Assembly (NCBI GenBank): GCA_024402695.1
Contig: JAKSTG010000021.1
Location: forward strand, 1-52,106
Origin: Treponema sp.
GTDB taxonomy: Bacteria > Spirochaetota > Spirochaetia > Treponematales > Treponemataceae
Length of the DNA stretch: 52,106 bases
Direction of reading: 5' to 3'
Part shown: in pieces, positions 1 to 6,940 of the stretch
Layout of the letters: each line of letters begins with the position of its first letter
Numbering within the stretch: the first letter of the stretch is position 1
Position numbers and translations under genes: made by a program
The notes under the pieces: generated by a model
What the model saw: the letters and a program-made list of their open reading frames with translations, nothing else
Databases searched by the model: none
Told to the model about the DNA's origin: nothing

Positions 1-34
1 TCATGCCAATTTTTTTTGCAATCAGACCTTTCAT
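1..34 (-). CDS. rplC: 50S ribosomal protein L3, N-terminal fragment
   Basis: Only the first eleven codons lie in the window (MKGLIAKKIGM, reading leftwards from the ATG at 34-32). This is the standard start of bacterial L3, a 23S-binding protein that nucleates 50S assembly. A ribosome binding site AGGAGAT lies 7-14 bases upstream (plus-strand atctcct at 41-47). The order tuf-rpsJ-rplC on one strand is that of the S10 ribosomal operon in spirochaetes, which supports a call from such a short piece. The rest of the gene lies beyond the left edge. Confidence 0.85.
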   Translation of the reverse strand, partial: MKGLIAKKIGM

Positions 35-170
35 TCTGATATCTCCTAATAAGGAACTAAGTTCCTTCTGTTATTTTTAAGGCCGTCGTCCCAGATCCAA
101 GGGGATCGTACCTTTGTTTAAAGTTTTAAGCTTGCGTATTCACGCAGCTTAGGTTTTGTGCTTTTTCTTC
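35..170 (-). promoter_or_regulatory. rpsJ-rplC spacer with two hairpins
   Basis: This 136-base gap is long for a ribosomal-protein operon and is rich in inverted repeats. Plus-strand 128-150 forms AAGCT-GCGT with loop ATTC. Positions 51-57 (AAGGAAC) pair with 61-67 (GTTCCTT), just upstream of the rplC ribosome binding site. No promoter stands out. The hairpins could be an autoregulatory site for a ribosomal protein, or simply RNA processing or stability structures; that is inference only. Confidence 0.4.
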
Positions 171-479
171 TTACTGTTTGATGTTTACATCAACACCTGC
201 AGGAAGTTCAAGCTTTCTCAGTGAATCCAGAACATCTTCTGATGGATTCATGATGTCGATAAGGCGTTTGTGAGTTCTCATTTCGAACTGTTCACGTGAC
301 TTCTTGTTTACGTGTGGTGAACGAAGAACTGTTACCTTATTAATGCGTGTTGGAAGAGGGATAGGTCCTGAAACCTTAGCACCTGCTTTCTGAACAGCCT
401 GTACGATAGCTTTAGCACTCTGATCGATCAGTTCTACATCAAATGCACGAAGTCTGACACGAATCTTTCCATTAGCCAT
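171..479 (-). CDS. rpsJ: 30S ribosomal protein S10
   Basis: The 102-residue product matches full-length bacterial S10, the usual first ribosomal protein of the S10 operon. S10 sits in the 30S head and, as NusE, binds NusB in antitermination complexes. Family-typical stretches include the start [10 protein letters not shown], the loop region PLPTRI near residue 42, and the [14 protein letters not shown] segment. The start codon at 479 has AGGAGT a few bases upstream. The gene follows tuf by 66 bases and precedes rplC. Length and sequence are ordinary. Confidence 0.97.
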   Translation of the reverse strand: MANGKIRVRLRAFDVELIDQSAKAIVQAVQKAGAKVSGPIPLPTRINKVTVLRSPHVNKKSREQFEMRTHKRLIDIMNPSEDVLDSLRKLELPAGVDVNIKQ

Positions 480-545
480 TTTATTGTACTCCTAAAAAAC
501 GATTACAAGAGGCTGCTTATGCAGCCTCTTGTATATCAAATAAAA
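480..545 (-). terminator. hairpin between tuf and rpsJ, probable partial terminator
   Basis: A perfect 12-bp stem (505-516 ACAAGAGGCTGC with 521-532) closes on a four-base loop directly after the tuf stop codon. In minus-strand RNA it is followed by AATC and then six U. The U tract starts four bases late, so a leaky terminator is more likely than a full stop. It could let tuf be made in excess over the ribosomal proteins behind it. It might instead be a 3'-end stabiliser. Confidence 0.55.
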
Positions 546-1736
546 CTATTCGATGATTTTTGTAACCTGACCAGAAGCGATTGTACGTCCACCTTCGCGG
601 ATAGCGAGTTTGAGACCTTCATCCATAGCAACTGGGTGAATCAGATCACCTTCGATTTTCAGGTTGTCACCTGGTTTAGCCATATCTACACCGTCAGCGA
701 GGTTTACTGTACCAGTAATATCTGTTGTACGGAAGTAGAACTGTGGGCGGTAACCAGAGAAGAATGGTTTTTCGCGTCCACCTTCTTTTGCAGAAAGAAC
801 GTAGATCTGAGCTTCGAATTTTGTATGTGGGTTGATAGATTTTGGAGCTGCCAGAACCTGTCCACGTACAACGTCTTTCTTTTCAACACCACGGAGGAGG
901 ATACCAGCGTTATCACCAGCCATACCTTCGTTAAGTGTCTTGTTGAACATTTCGATACCAGTAACTGTTGTATCCTGTGTTGGGCGGATACCAACGATCT
1001 GTACTGCATCACCCATGTGTACAACACCACGTTCGATACGTCCAGTAACTACTGTACCACGACCTGTGATTGTGAAGATGTCTTCGATTGGCATAAGGAA
1101 TGGTTTCTGATCATCACGAACTGGATCGTCGAACCATGTATCCATAGCGTTAAGAAGTTCTTCGATACAAGCTGTGTTAGCTGCATCTGAAGATTCGTTC
1201 AGAGCTTTGAATGCTGAACCTTTGATGATTGGTGTGTCAGCTGAGAATCCGTAAGACTGAACTGTGTCTTTAACGTCTTCTTCAACCATCATGAGCATTT
1301 CTTCGTCGCCATCAAGAGCGTCTACTTTGTTAAGGAATACGATGATCTTTGGTACACCTACCTGACGAGCCAGGAGGAGGTGTTCTTTTGTCTGAGCCAT
1401 AACACCGTCTGTTGCAGCGATAACGAGGATAGAACCATCCATCTGTGCAGCACCAGTAATCATGTTTTTGATGTAGTCAGCATGACCTGGACAGTCAATG
1501 TGTGCGTAGTGACGTTTGTCTGACTGATATTCAAGGTGACGAGAGTTGATTGTGATACCACGTTCCTTTTCTTCAGGACAGTTATCGATTTCGTCGTATT
1601 TCAGTACTTTGTCACCGTATTTGTTACCACAGTATGTTGTGATAGCGGCTGACAGTGTAGTCTTACCATGGTCTACGTGACCGATAGTACCAACGTTCAT
1701 GTGAGGTTTTGTTCTGTTGAACTCTTCCTTTGCCAT
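546..1736 (-). CDS. tuf: translation elongation factor EF-Tu
   Basis: The 396-residue product is EF-Tu, the GTPase that delivers aminoacyl-tRNA to the ribosome. The N-terminal G domain has the P-loop GHVDHGKTT (residues 18-26), the effector segment RGITIN (about 58-63), DCPGH (about 80-84) and NKVD (about 135-138). Domains 2 and 3 follow at normal length. It appears to be the first gene of the S10 operon, with rpsJ and rplC behind it. The start at 1736 has AAAGGAG just upstream. A strong promoter lies about 480 bases upstream with a structured leader in between. Confidence 0.98.
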   Translation of the reverse strand: MAKEEFNRTKPHMNVGTIGHVDHGKTTLSAAITTYCGNKYGDKVLKYDEIDNCPEEKERGITINSRHLEYQSDKRHYAHIDCPGHADYIKNMITGAAQMDGSILVIAATDGVMAQTKEHLLLARQVGVPKIIVFLNKVDALDGDEEMLMMVEEDVKDTVQSYGFSADTPIIKGSAFKALNESSDAANTACIEELLNAMDTWFDDPVRDDQKPFLMPIEDIFTITGRGTVVTGRIERGVVHMGDAVQIVGIRPTQDTTVTGIEMFNKTLNEGMAGDNAGILLRGVEKKDVVRGQVLAAPKSINPHTKFEAQIYVLSAKEGGREKPFFSGYRPQFYFRTTDITGTVNLADGVDMAKPGDNLKIEGDLIHPVAMDEGLKLAIREGGRTIASGQVTKIIE

Positions 1737-1894
1737 GTTGTTTCTCCTTTACCGGAAGTCCTTTTCTCCGGCAATTCATTATTTAATATGTGTTGCACTT
1801 TAAGCCAGAATGTGTCAGGCATCTAAAAGATCCTGCATCATTCGCAGACACACTTTGTTACCATGTTTGATTCGTGTTAGAGAGAGTTATAGAT

Positions 1895-2217
1895 AAAGAT
1901 AAAAAGAATTGCATTGAATGGATATTCATCAATTCGAAATATCCTTACCCGACACCACCTAACGTTATCAAGCAAGTTGTTTGACAACTGGTCTGGTTTT
2001 CCGAGTAACGGCTGAACAGCCATCAGAAACCCTGAACATGTTGTCTATATATAGAAAAGTAACAACGTTACTTATTCCCAAGTTTAGGGCCGCACATACC
2101 TGAAAGTTCCTCCCTTCTGTCTGACATGTTGTTAGAACTGACTTTACGGTTGTACCGGATTAAAATCCGCCTGATCTCAAAGAACCCACTATCCCCCTTT
2201 TTAACATAGGGATAGGT
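1895..2217 (-). ncRNA. structured leader of tuf or independent small RNA, family not recognised
   Basis: There is no coding frame here, but the minus strand from the predicted start near 2217 is full of hairpins. Examples are CTATCCC with GGGATAG close to the 5' end, GCGGAT with ATCCGG, AAGTAAC with GTTACTT, GGCTG with CAGCC, and AGTTGT with ACAACT. At the 3' end a stem at 1930-1935/1906-1911 (with inner 1924-1928/1915-1919) runs into five U and looks like a terminator. It shares bases with an earlier-forming stem, 1938-1944/1920-1926. I looked for tmRNA, RNase P RNA, SRP RNA and T-box motifs and found none. It could be a roughly 315-base sRNA or an attenuating leader of the tuf operon. Confidence 0.45.
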
Positions 2218-2223
2218 TTAATA

Positions 2224-2252
2224 AATATACAAAATAAGAAAAAAATGTTCAA
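2224..2252 (-). promoter_or_regulatory. promoter for the tuf leader RNA
   Basis: In minus-strand orientation the -35 box is TTGAAC (2252-2247), followed by a 17-base spacer and the -10 box TATATT (2229-2224). Transcription should start near 2217. This is a near-consensus sigma70 promoter, divergent from the flaB promoter, with about 120 bases of A-rich DNA between the two. Confidence 0.65.
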
Positions 2253-2373
2253 GTGCAAGATTGGAAAATAATGCAGAAATATGACATTTATTACCATTGG
2301 TCAGAAAAAAGGACCTGAGACCCCAAAAAAGCCAAAAAATCGTCAAAATTCTCAAAAAAATCAATTTTTTTTC

Positions 2374-2400
2374 TAAAGTCCGTCTAAAGAAATCCGAAAC
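2374..2400 (+). promoter_or_regulatory. sigma28 (FliA)-like promoter of flaB
   Basis: TAAAGTCC (2374-2381), an 11-base spacer and TCCGAAAC (2393-2400) fit the motility sigma factor pattern TAAAGTTT-N11-GCCGATAA. The upstream box matches well, and the -10-like box keeps CCGA and one further A. Transcription should start near 2406, so the 5' UTR is about 110 bases. Flagellin control by sigma28 is well established; this site is assigned by pattern only. Confidence 0.6.
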
Positions 2401-2410
2401 TAGAGTAAAG

Positions 2411-2483
2411 GGTGGTGGAAACCCGTGAGGCGAACCACCTTGGAAGCTTATCTTCCAAAGAGTGGTTTGCGCAAGTAAAACCA
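2411..2483 (+). promoter_or_regulatory. three-hairpin leader of the flaB mRNA
   Basis: Three consecutive hairpins fill the leader between the predicted start and the ribosome binding site. They pair 2411-2416 with 2434-2439 (GGTGGT/ACCACC, with a possible GTGA tetraloop inside), 2440-2446 with 2452-2458 (TTGGAAG/CTTCCAA, five-base loop), and 2463-2468 with 2478-2483 (TGGTTT/AAACCA). The AAGGAG site at 2504-2509 follows. Flagellin mRNAs in other bacteria are controlled after transcription, for example by CsrA, and this leader may serve stability or regulation. It matches no riboswitch I recognise. Confidence 0.55.
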
Positions 2484-2515
2484 ATAATTAATGTACTAAC
2501 CAAAAGGAGTGTTTT

Positions 2516-3376
2516 ATGGTTATTAATCACAATATGAGCGCTATGTTCGCTCAGCGTTCCCAGGGAATTCAGGACCTTAACCAGCAGAAAAGCATGGAAA
2601 AGCTTTCATCTGGTATGAGAATCAACCGCGCCGGTGACGATGCTTCAGGACTCGCAGTTTCTGAAAAAATGCGCGCACAGATCCGTGGTCTGAATCAGGC
2701 TTCTCAGAATGCCCAGAACGGTATTTCTTTCATTCAGACAACTGAAGGTTACCTCCAGGAAACAACTGACATCGTTCAGCGTATCCGTCAGCTGGCTGTA
2801 CAGTCTTCGAACGGTATCTACTCTTCTGAAGACCGCATGCAGATCCAGGTTGAAGTATCTTCACTTATCGCTGAAGTTGACCGCGTAGCTTCTGCTGCTC
2901 AGTTCAACGGTATGAACATGCTTACAGGACGTTTCGCCCGCCCAACAGGTGAAAACGTTGTTACAGCTTCAATGTGGTTCCACATTGGTGCAAATATGGA
3001 CCAGAGATCACAGGTTTACATTGGAACAATGTCAGCTGCAGCTCTCGGACTCCGCAATGTTGGTGACGAAACAATCATGTCTCTGGAAACTCCAGATGAA
3101 GCAAACCGCGCAATCGGTACACTCGATGAAGCTCTTAAAAAGATCAACAAACAGCGTGCTGACCTCGGTGCTTACCAGAACCGCCTTGATATGACAGTTA
3201 AAGGACTGGATATCGGTGCTGAAAACCTCCAGGCTTCTGAATCACGCATCCGTGATACAGACATGGCTGCAGAAATGGTTGAATTCACAAAAGACCAGGT
3301 TCTCTCTCAGGCTGGAACAGCAATGCTGGCTCAGGCAAACCAGAGCTCACAGAATGTTCTTTCACTGCTCCGCTAG
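2516..3376 (+). CDS. flaB: flagellar filament core protein FlaB (flagellin)
   Basis: The 286-residue product has the short spirochaetal FlaB architecture: conserved D0/D1 N-terminal helices ([14 protein letters not shown], then [22 protein letters not shown]), a reduced central part, and a conserved C-terminal helix ending [15 protein letters not shown]. FlaB subunits form the core of the periplasmic flagellar filament. There is no signal peptide, as expected for export by the flagellar type III apparatus. AAGGAG lies seven bases before the ATG. The gene stands alone with its own sigma28-like promoter and terminator. Fragments of a second flagellin tail lie just downstream. Confidence 0.96.
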   Translation: MVINHNMSAMFAQRSQGIQDLNQQKSMEKLSSGMRINRAGDDASGLAVSEKMRAQIRGLNQASQNAQNGISFIQTTEGYLQETTDIVQRIRQLAVQSSNGIYSSEDRMQIQVEVSSLIAEVDRVASAAQFNGMNMLTGRFARPTGENVVTASMWFHIGANMDQRSQVYIGTMSAAALGLRNVGDETIMSLETPDEANRAIGTLDEALKKINKQRADLGAYQNRLDMTVKGLDIGAENLQASESRIRDTDMAAEMVEFTKDQVLSQAGTAMLAQANQSSQNVLSLLR

Positions 3377-3394
3377 AAGTAGTTAAAGCAGCAT

Positions 3395-3430
3395 AAAAAA
3401 TGCCTCGCGAAAGCGGGGCATTTTTATTTT
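3395..3430 (+). terminator. intrinsic terminator of flaB
   Basis: The stem ATGCCTCGC/GCGGGGCAT closes on a GAAA loop and is followed by a T tract (3420-3430). It starts about 20 bases after the flaB stop codon. Confidence 0.85.
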
Positions 3431-3473
3431 AACAAAATATTTGGCTGAGCCAGCATTGCGAAGACTCCATATT

Positions 3474-3576
3474 CAGTTTTGATGCAGAAAAAAGGGATGC
3501 GAAGCGACCTTTTCTGCTCAAAACTGATGGCGGAACTGCACTACCCGTTTCTTCTAACCGACGGACCGGTTCCGCC
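3474..3576. repeat. paired-palindrome module, copy 1
   Basis: There are two adjacent hairpins. The first pairs 3474-3482 and 3484-3491 with 3510-3526 (17 bp, one bulge). The second pairs GGCGGAAC at 3529-3536 with GTTCCGCC at 3569-3576. The layout, and the GGCGGAACTGCAC start of the second hairpin, recur in copy 2 downstream. This suggests a small mobile or REP-like palindromic element. Confidence 0.6.
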
Positions 3577-3652
3577 AGCTCAGGCAAACCATTAAGCAGC
3601 TTGCTGCGTCGCTCACAGAACGTACTTTCATTGCTGCGTTAGTCTGTAAGTA

Positions 3653-3731
3653 CCAGTTTCAGAGCATAGCGATGAAACTGGAGGCGGAACTGCACAAATG
3701 TGTCATTTCACACAGATGGAAAGGTTCCGCC
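3653..3731. repeat. paired-palindrome module, copy 2
   Basis: This copy has the same layout as copy 1. CCAGTTTCA (3653-3661) pairs with TGAAACTGG (3673-3681), and GGCGGAAC (3683-3690) pairs with GTTCCGCC (3724-3731). It is inserted between two fragments of flagellin tail. The loops differ from copy 1 while the stems are related, as in families of non-autonomous palindromic repeats. Confidence 0.6.
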
Positions 3732-3765
3732 ACTTCGCTAGAAGTAGTTAAAGTCATGATAAACA

Positions 3766-3794
3766 AAGGACGTCCGCAAGGGCGTCTTTTGCTT
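3766..3794 (+). terminator. intrinsic terminator after the flagellin remnants
   Basis: The stem GACGTCC/GGGCGTC has a GCAA loop and is followed by TTTTGCTTTTT. It probably terminated the lost flagellin copy, since it follows the repeated flaB post-stop sequence. Confidence 0.65.
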
Positions 3795-3822
3795 TTTAAC
3801 CCGATTTCTAAGCTAAAAACAA

Positions 3823-3853
3823 AAAAGCCCCGCTTCTGCGAGGCTTTTTCTTT
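3823..3853. terminator. bidirectional terminator
   Basis: A symmetric hairpin, AAAAGCC-CGC with GCG-GGCTTTT and a TTCT loop, has A-rich and T-rich flanks. It can end transcripts from the left and the HD-GYP gene transcript from the right. Confidence 0.75.
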
Positions 3854-3879
3854 ATAAATCCTGTCGAAAATGACTATTT

Positions 3880-6840
3880 TTATTCATGAAGTTCATATTC
3901 AGTGTCATTGTCGATGATTTCAATCATTTTATCGGCAATTTCCGGATCAAACTGGGTACCGCGGTTCTTTACAAATTCCTTACGAACTTCCTCCTGTTCC
4001 ATAATACCACGGTAACTGCGGTTAGAAGTCATAGCATCGTAAGCATCGGCAACCCCGATAATTCTGGCCCAGCGAGGAATTTCTGTTCCTTTGCATCCGT
4101 TTGGATATCCGGATCCATCAAAATGTTCATGATGCCCGTGAGCACCAACAGAAATTGAAGGCATCATCGAAATAGAACTCAAAATCTTTCGGCCAACTTC
4201 AGGATGTGTCTTAACAATATCATATTCCTCTTTTGTAAGCTTTCCGGTCTTATTGATAATTGCATCAGGAATAGCAATTTTACCAATATCATGAAGAATT
4301 GCAGAGAAGTAAATCTCACGGCGCTCGTCTTCAGTCATACCAAGGGCTTTTGCAAGCATTAAAGTATACTGGGCAACACGTTTTGAGTGGCCGTTTGTAT
4401 ACTTGTCTTTTGCATCGATTGTTCCTACCAAAGCCTGAATAACTTCTATAGAAAGCTTTTCTATATGTTCTTTTTCTCTATTAAGCCGAATGATTTTTAA
4501 CGCAATAATCAGAGCGGTAAGTCCAAGACTCAGGACAATCATCAGAATAATGAACCATGGTCGCTGCCACAAATAAGGAATCTTTACAATTTGAATAGAT
4601 GCAGCTTCCTTGCTTAATACTTCGTCCCCTGACTGACACATAACTGACAGTTCATAAGAACCAGGTTTCAGGTTTGTGTAAGTACACATACGGGTGTTGG
4701 ACCATTCAGTATAATCCTTATCAAAACCTGAAAGTTTTGTCTGGAACAAAAGCTGTTCTGAAGAAATGAAGCTGATTCCTGTATATTCGATTTTTACACG
4801 TTTTGCAGAAGGTGGAATAACGATTTTTCCACTTGAAATATCAGCCTGTTCAGTATCTATGTACACTTTTTCGATTTTTACCTGAGGAGCGAAGTCTTTG
4901 GCAGAGTTTCGAACCGGGTCAAAGATAGTAAAACCATCAATAAGAGTAAACCAGATTCTTCCCAAGTTATCTTTCATGGAAAGAGAAGTGGCAGTTACAC
5001 CGCTTGAGGTAATACCATCCAGTCTGTTGAAATATTTTGGGTTTACAGCAGCCTGTTTTCCCGAAATTACATTCTCTATTTCCTGATTTTTAACATAGAA
5101 AATACCACGGTTACTGGTTCCCCAAAGTCTTCCACTAAAATCGGTAATAAGCTGGAAAATTCCATCAGAACCAAACCCGTTTGTGGCATTGAATGTAAAG
5201 ATTTCTCCGTCTTTAATGCGGCTTACACCAGTTCCTGTAGAAACCCAGATTTCATCTTCCCTAAGACCGGCAATCTTGAACACAACGTTTCCGGAAAGGT
5301 TATTTTCCTTAGTAATAGTCTGGCAAACTTCAAGATTCTCATCCAGGATAAAAATTCCGCCGCCATCAGTGCCGACCCACACTTTTCCATCCGGAGCCTG
5401 ATACAGACACATAATGTAGTCATTTGTGATCTTATCGCACTTAACAATGTTTGTTATTTCGCCAGTTGTGCCGTTTACTACAGACAAACCAGTTGTTGTT
5501 CCGATGTACAAATCTCCGTTTGCCATTTCTTCGCAAACACGGATTCGGTCTCCGGAAAGCCCCTGCTCTTTTGTCCAGCTGGTGATTTTTCCGTCCAGGT
5601 CAATTTTCAACTGACCGTATTTTCCATAACAACTTACGAGCAAAGAACCGTCTTTTGTCAAAGAAACATGACGAATACGGACATTTTTGCAGTATTTTGT
5701 GATCTGATTTTCTACAAAAGCGTTTCCCTTGAAGCAATAAAGGCCATCATCCCCTGCAAGCCAGGTTACCTGACGGAAAGTGTCCTGAGCGATTGCATTT
5801 ACAGCCGTCGGCATAGAGGTTGTCTGGAATTTACTGGTGCTGAATTTCTGAATTCCACCGCGATCAGTTGCAAGCCAGATGTTCTTTTCTTTATCTTCGA
5901 TGATTTTTACGATACTTTCATCTGAAAGACCGAGTTTTTCGTCATAATAAGAATAAACACCGTCATGATAAATTGTGAGCCCATCATCTGTGCCAAACCA
6001 GATATTTTTGTTTGAATCCTGATAAATACAGTTTACAACAGTCCCTCTCTTCAAAGCTGGTGATGAAATATCATGCAAGGTTTCATTATTTGCACTGATT
6101 CTGACCGCATAATAAGGAGCAACCCCAAACCAGTAAGCATCATTGGAATCCTGTGTCATATAAGTTACAACAGGATTCTTTACACTTGTAATCCCCTCGT
6201 AAACAGAAAATCTTCCGTCTTCATATTTCAAAAGACCTTTTTCACCTCGTGTAATAATCCATATACGGCCGGCTGTATCGCAATAAATCTGAGTTACAAT
6301 AAAGCGGTTATCCTGAGGAATTGTTTTGAATCCCATAGGCTGAATGATTTTCTGTTCAGGCGAAACACAAGCTATGCCGGAAGCAGTTCCAATCCAGACA
6401 TTTCCCTCTTTATCTTCACAGAAAGTTCTGACAGAGTTGTTCGGAAGCCCGTTTTCTACAGTATAACTGGTCACTGTTCCATCTGTATTTATGCAGTGTG
6501 CCCCTTCATCATTTGAACCAACCCAAATATTCCCTGTGGAATCCTGCATAATGGATCTGGCAGAAAAGAAATTGTATTTTTCGTTGTAAAGTTTATTAAG
6601 AATTTCGAATTTAACACCATCGAAACGGGTAAGTCCACCATAAGTACCAAAAAGAATATACCCGTCTTTATCCTGCAAAATATCGGTTATTGTATTTCCC
6701 TGAATTCCGTCTTCAGAATTCCAAGTCCGGCTGACATAATCCTTGAAAAAAGTATCATTTATATTTGTCCCCTTTGAAGTCTGTGCAAATACTGAAACTG
6801 CTGCAAAAAATAATAAAGACACTAACGACAATTTTTTCAT
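3880..6840 (-). CDS. periplasmic beta-propeller receptor with cytoplasmic HD-GYP c-di-GMP phosphodiesterase
   Basis: The 986-residue product starts with a signal peptide (MKKLSLVSLLFFAAVSVFA). About 650 residues of two-component-regulator propeller repeats follow (recurring NIWVGS, GRIWI and KVWVGT motifs), then a Y_Y_Y domain, one membrane helix near residues 765-790, and a C-terminal HD-GYP domain. The catalytic signature is complete: HDIGK, HHEHFDGSGYPNG and ADAYDAMTSNR. HD-GYP enzymes hydrolyse cyclic di-GMP. Propeller/Y_Y_Y inputs usually feed histidine kinases in gut bacteria and often sense glycans, so this is a phosphorelay-free version. The ligand cannot be inferred. The gene stands alone; GGGG lies upstream of the ATG and a TATAAT box lies about 45 bases upstream. 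Confidence 0.92.
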   Translation of the reverse strand: MKKLSLVSLLFFAAVSVFAQTSKGTNINDTFFKDYVSRTWNSEDGIQGNTITDILQDKDGYILFGTYGGLTRFDGVKFEILNKLYNEKYNFFSARSIMQDSTGNIWVGSNDEGAHCINTDGTVTSYTVENGLPNNSVRTFCEDKEGNVWIGTASGIACVSPEQKIIQPMGFKTIPQDNRFIVTQIYCDTAGRIWIITRGEKGLLKYEDGRFSVYEGITSVKNPVVTYMTQDSNDAYWFGVAPYYAVRISANNETLHDISSPALKRGTVVNCIYQDSNKNIWFGTDDGLTIYHDGVYSYYDEKLGLSDESIVKIIEDKEKNIWLATDRGGIQKFSTSKFQTTSMPTAVNAIAQDTFRQVTWLAGDDGLYCFKGNAFVENQITKYCKNVRIRHVSLTKDGSLLVSCYGKYGQLKIDLDGKITSWTKEQGLSGDRIRVCEEMANGDLYIGTTTGLSVVNGTTGEITNIVKCDKITNDYIMCLYQAPDGKVWVGTDGGGIFILDENLEVCQTITKENNLSGNVVFKIAGLREDEIWVSTGTGVSRIKDGEIFTFNATNGFGSDGIFQLITDFSGRLWGTSNRGIFYVKNQEIENVISGKQAAVNPKYFNRLDGITSSGVTATSLSMKDNLGRIWFTLIDGFTIFDPVRNSAKDFAPQVKIEKVYIDTEQADISSGKIVIPPSAKRVKIEYTGISFISSEQLLFQTKLSGFDKDYTEWSNTRMCTYTNLKPGSYELSVMCQSGDEVLSKEAASIQIVKIPYLWQRPWFIILMIVLSLGLTALIIALKIIRLNREKEHIEKLSIEVIQALVGTIDAKDKYTNGHSKRVAQYTLMLAKALGMTEDERREIYFSAILHDIGKIAIPDAIINKTGKLTKEEYDIVKTHPEVGRKILSSISMMPSISVGAHGHHEHFDGSGYPNGCKGTEIPRWARIIGVADAYDAMTSNRSYRGIMEQEEVRKEFVKNRGTQFDPEIADKMIEIIDNDTEYELHE

Positions 6841-6940
6841 AATAACCCCATTATTATTACAAGAGAGAATAGTTTCCTAAAATTATAAACAATAATATAT
6901 GAAAATACGAGGAGAATTTTTTTATATATTAAGATAGGAT

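Larger units (their letters stand above)
3443..3752 (+). pseudogene. broken remnants of a second flagellin 3' end
   Basis: Three pieces resemble the end of flaB. Positions 3445-3459 are an exact inverted copy of 3320-3334. Positions 3577-3642 contain GCTCAGGCAAACC, a short insertion, and then codons for SQNVLSLLR plus a stop (3611-3642). Positions 3735-3752 repeat CGCTAGAAGTAGTTAAAG, which spans the stop codon and first untranslated bases of flaB. The SQNVLSLLR piece differs from flaB at five of 32 positions, all synonymous. It therefore looks like debris of a diverged flaB paralogue, not a fresh duplication. Palindromic modules sit between the pieces. Confidence 0.6.

Noticed and set aside
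519..1190. A 223-codon open frame on the plus strand opposite tuf
   Set aside because: It is antisense to a highly conserved gene and its composition (Cys/Phe/Thr rich) is that of a mirrored frame. There is no ribosome site or family resemblance.
1895..2217. tmRNA, RNase P RNA, SRP RNA or T-box in the pre-tuf region
   Set aside because: No tag-peptide frame or CCA end, no GAGGAAAGTCC-type block, no SRP tip sequence and no T-box motif could be found on either strand.
2218..2484. An 88-codon minus-strand frame between tuf and flaB
   Set aside because: It runs through the flaB leader and both divergent promoters, is low complexity, and has no ribosome site or recognisable motif.
3474..3731. 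The repeated palindromes as a CRISPR array
   Set aside because: There are only two units, they are unequal and self-complementary, there is no regular spacer length, and no cas gene is nearby.
6841..6940. A RiPP precursor peptide gene beside the radical SAM gene
   Set aside because: The gap is only 100 bases, and no short frame with a ribosome site was found there or directly downstream.
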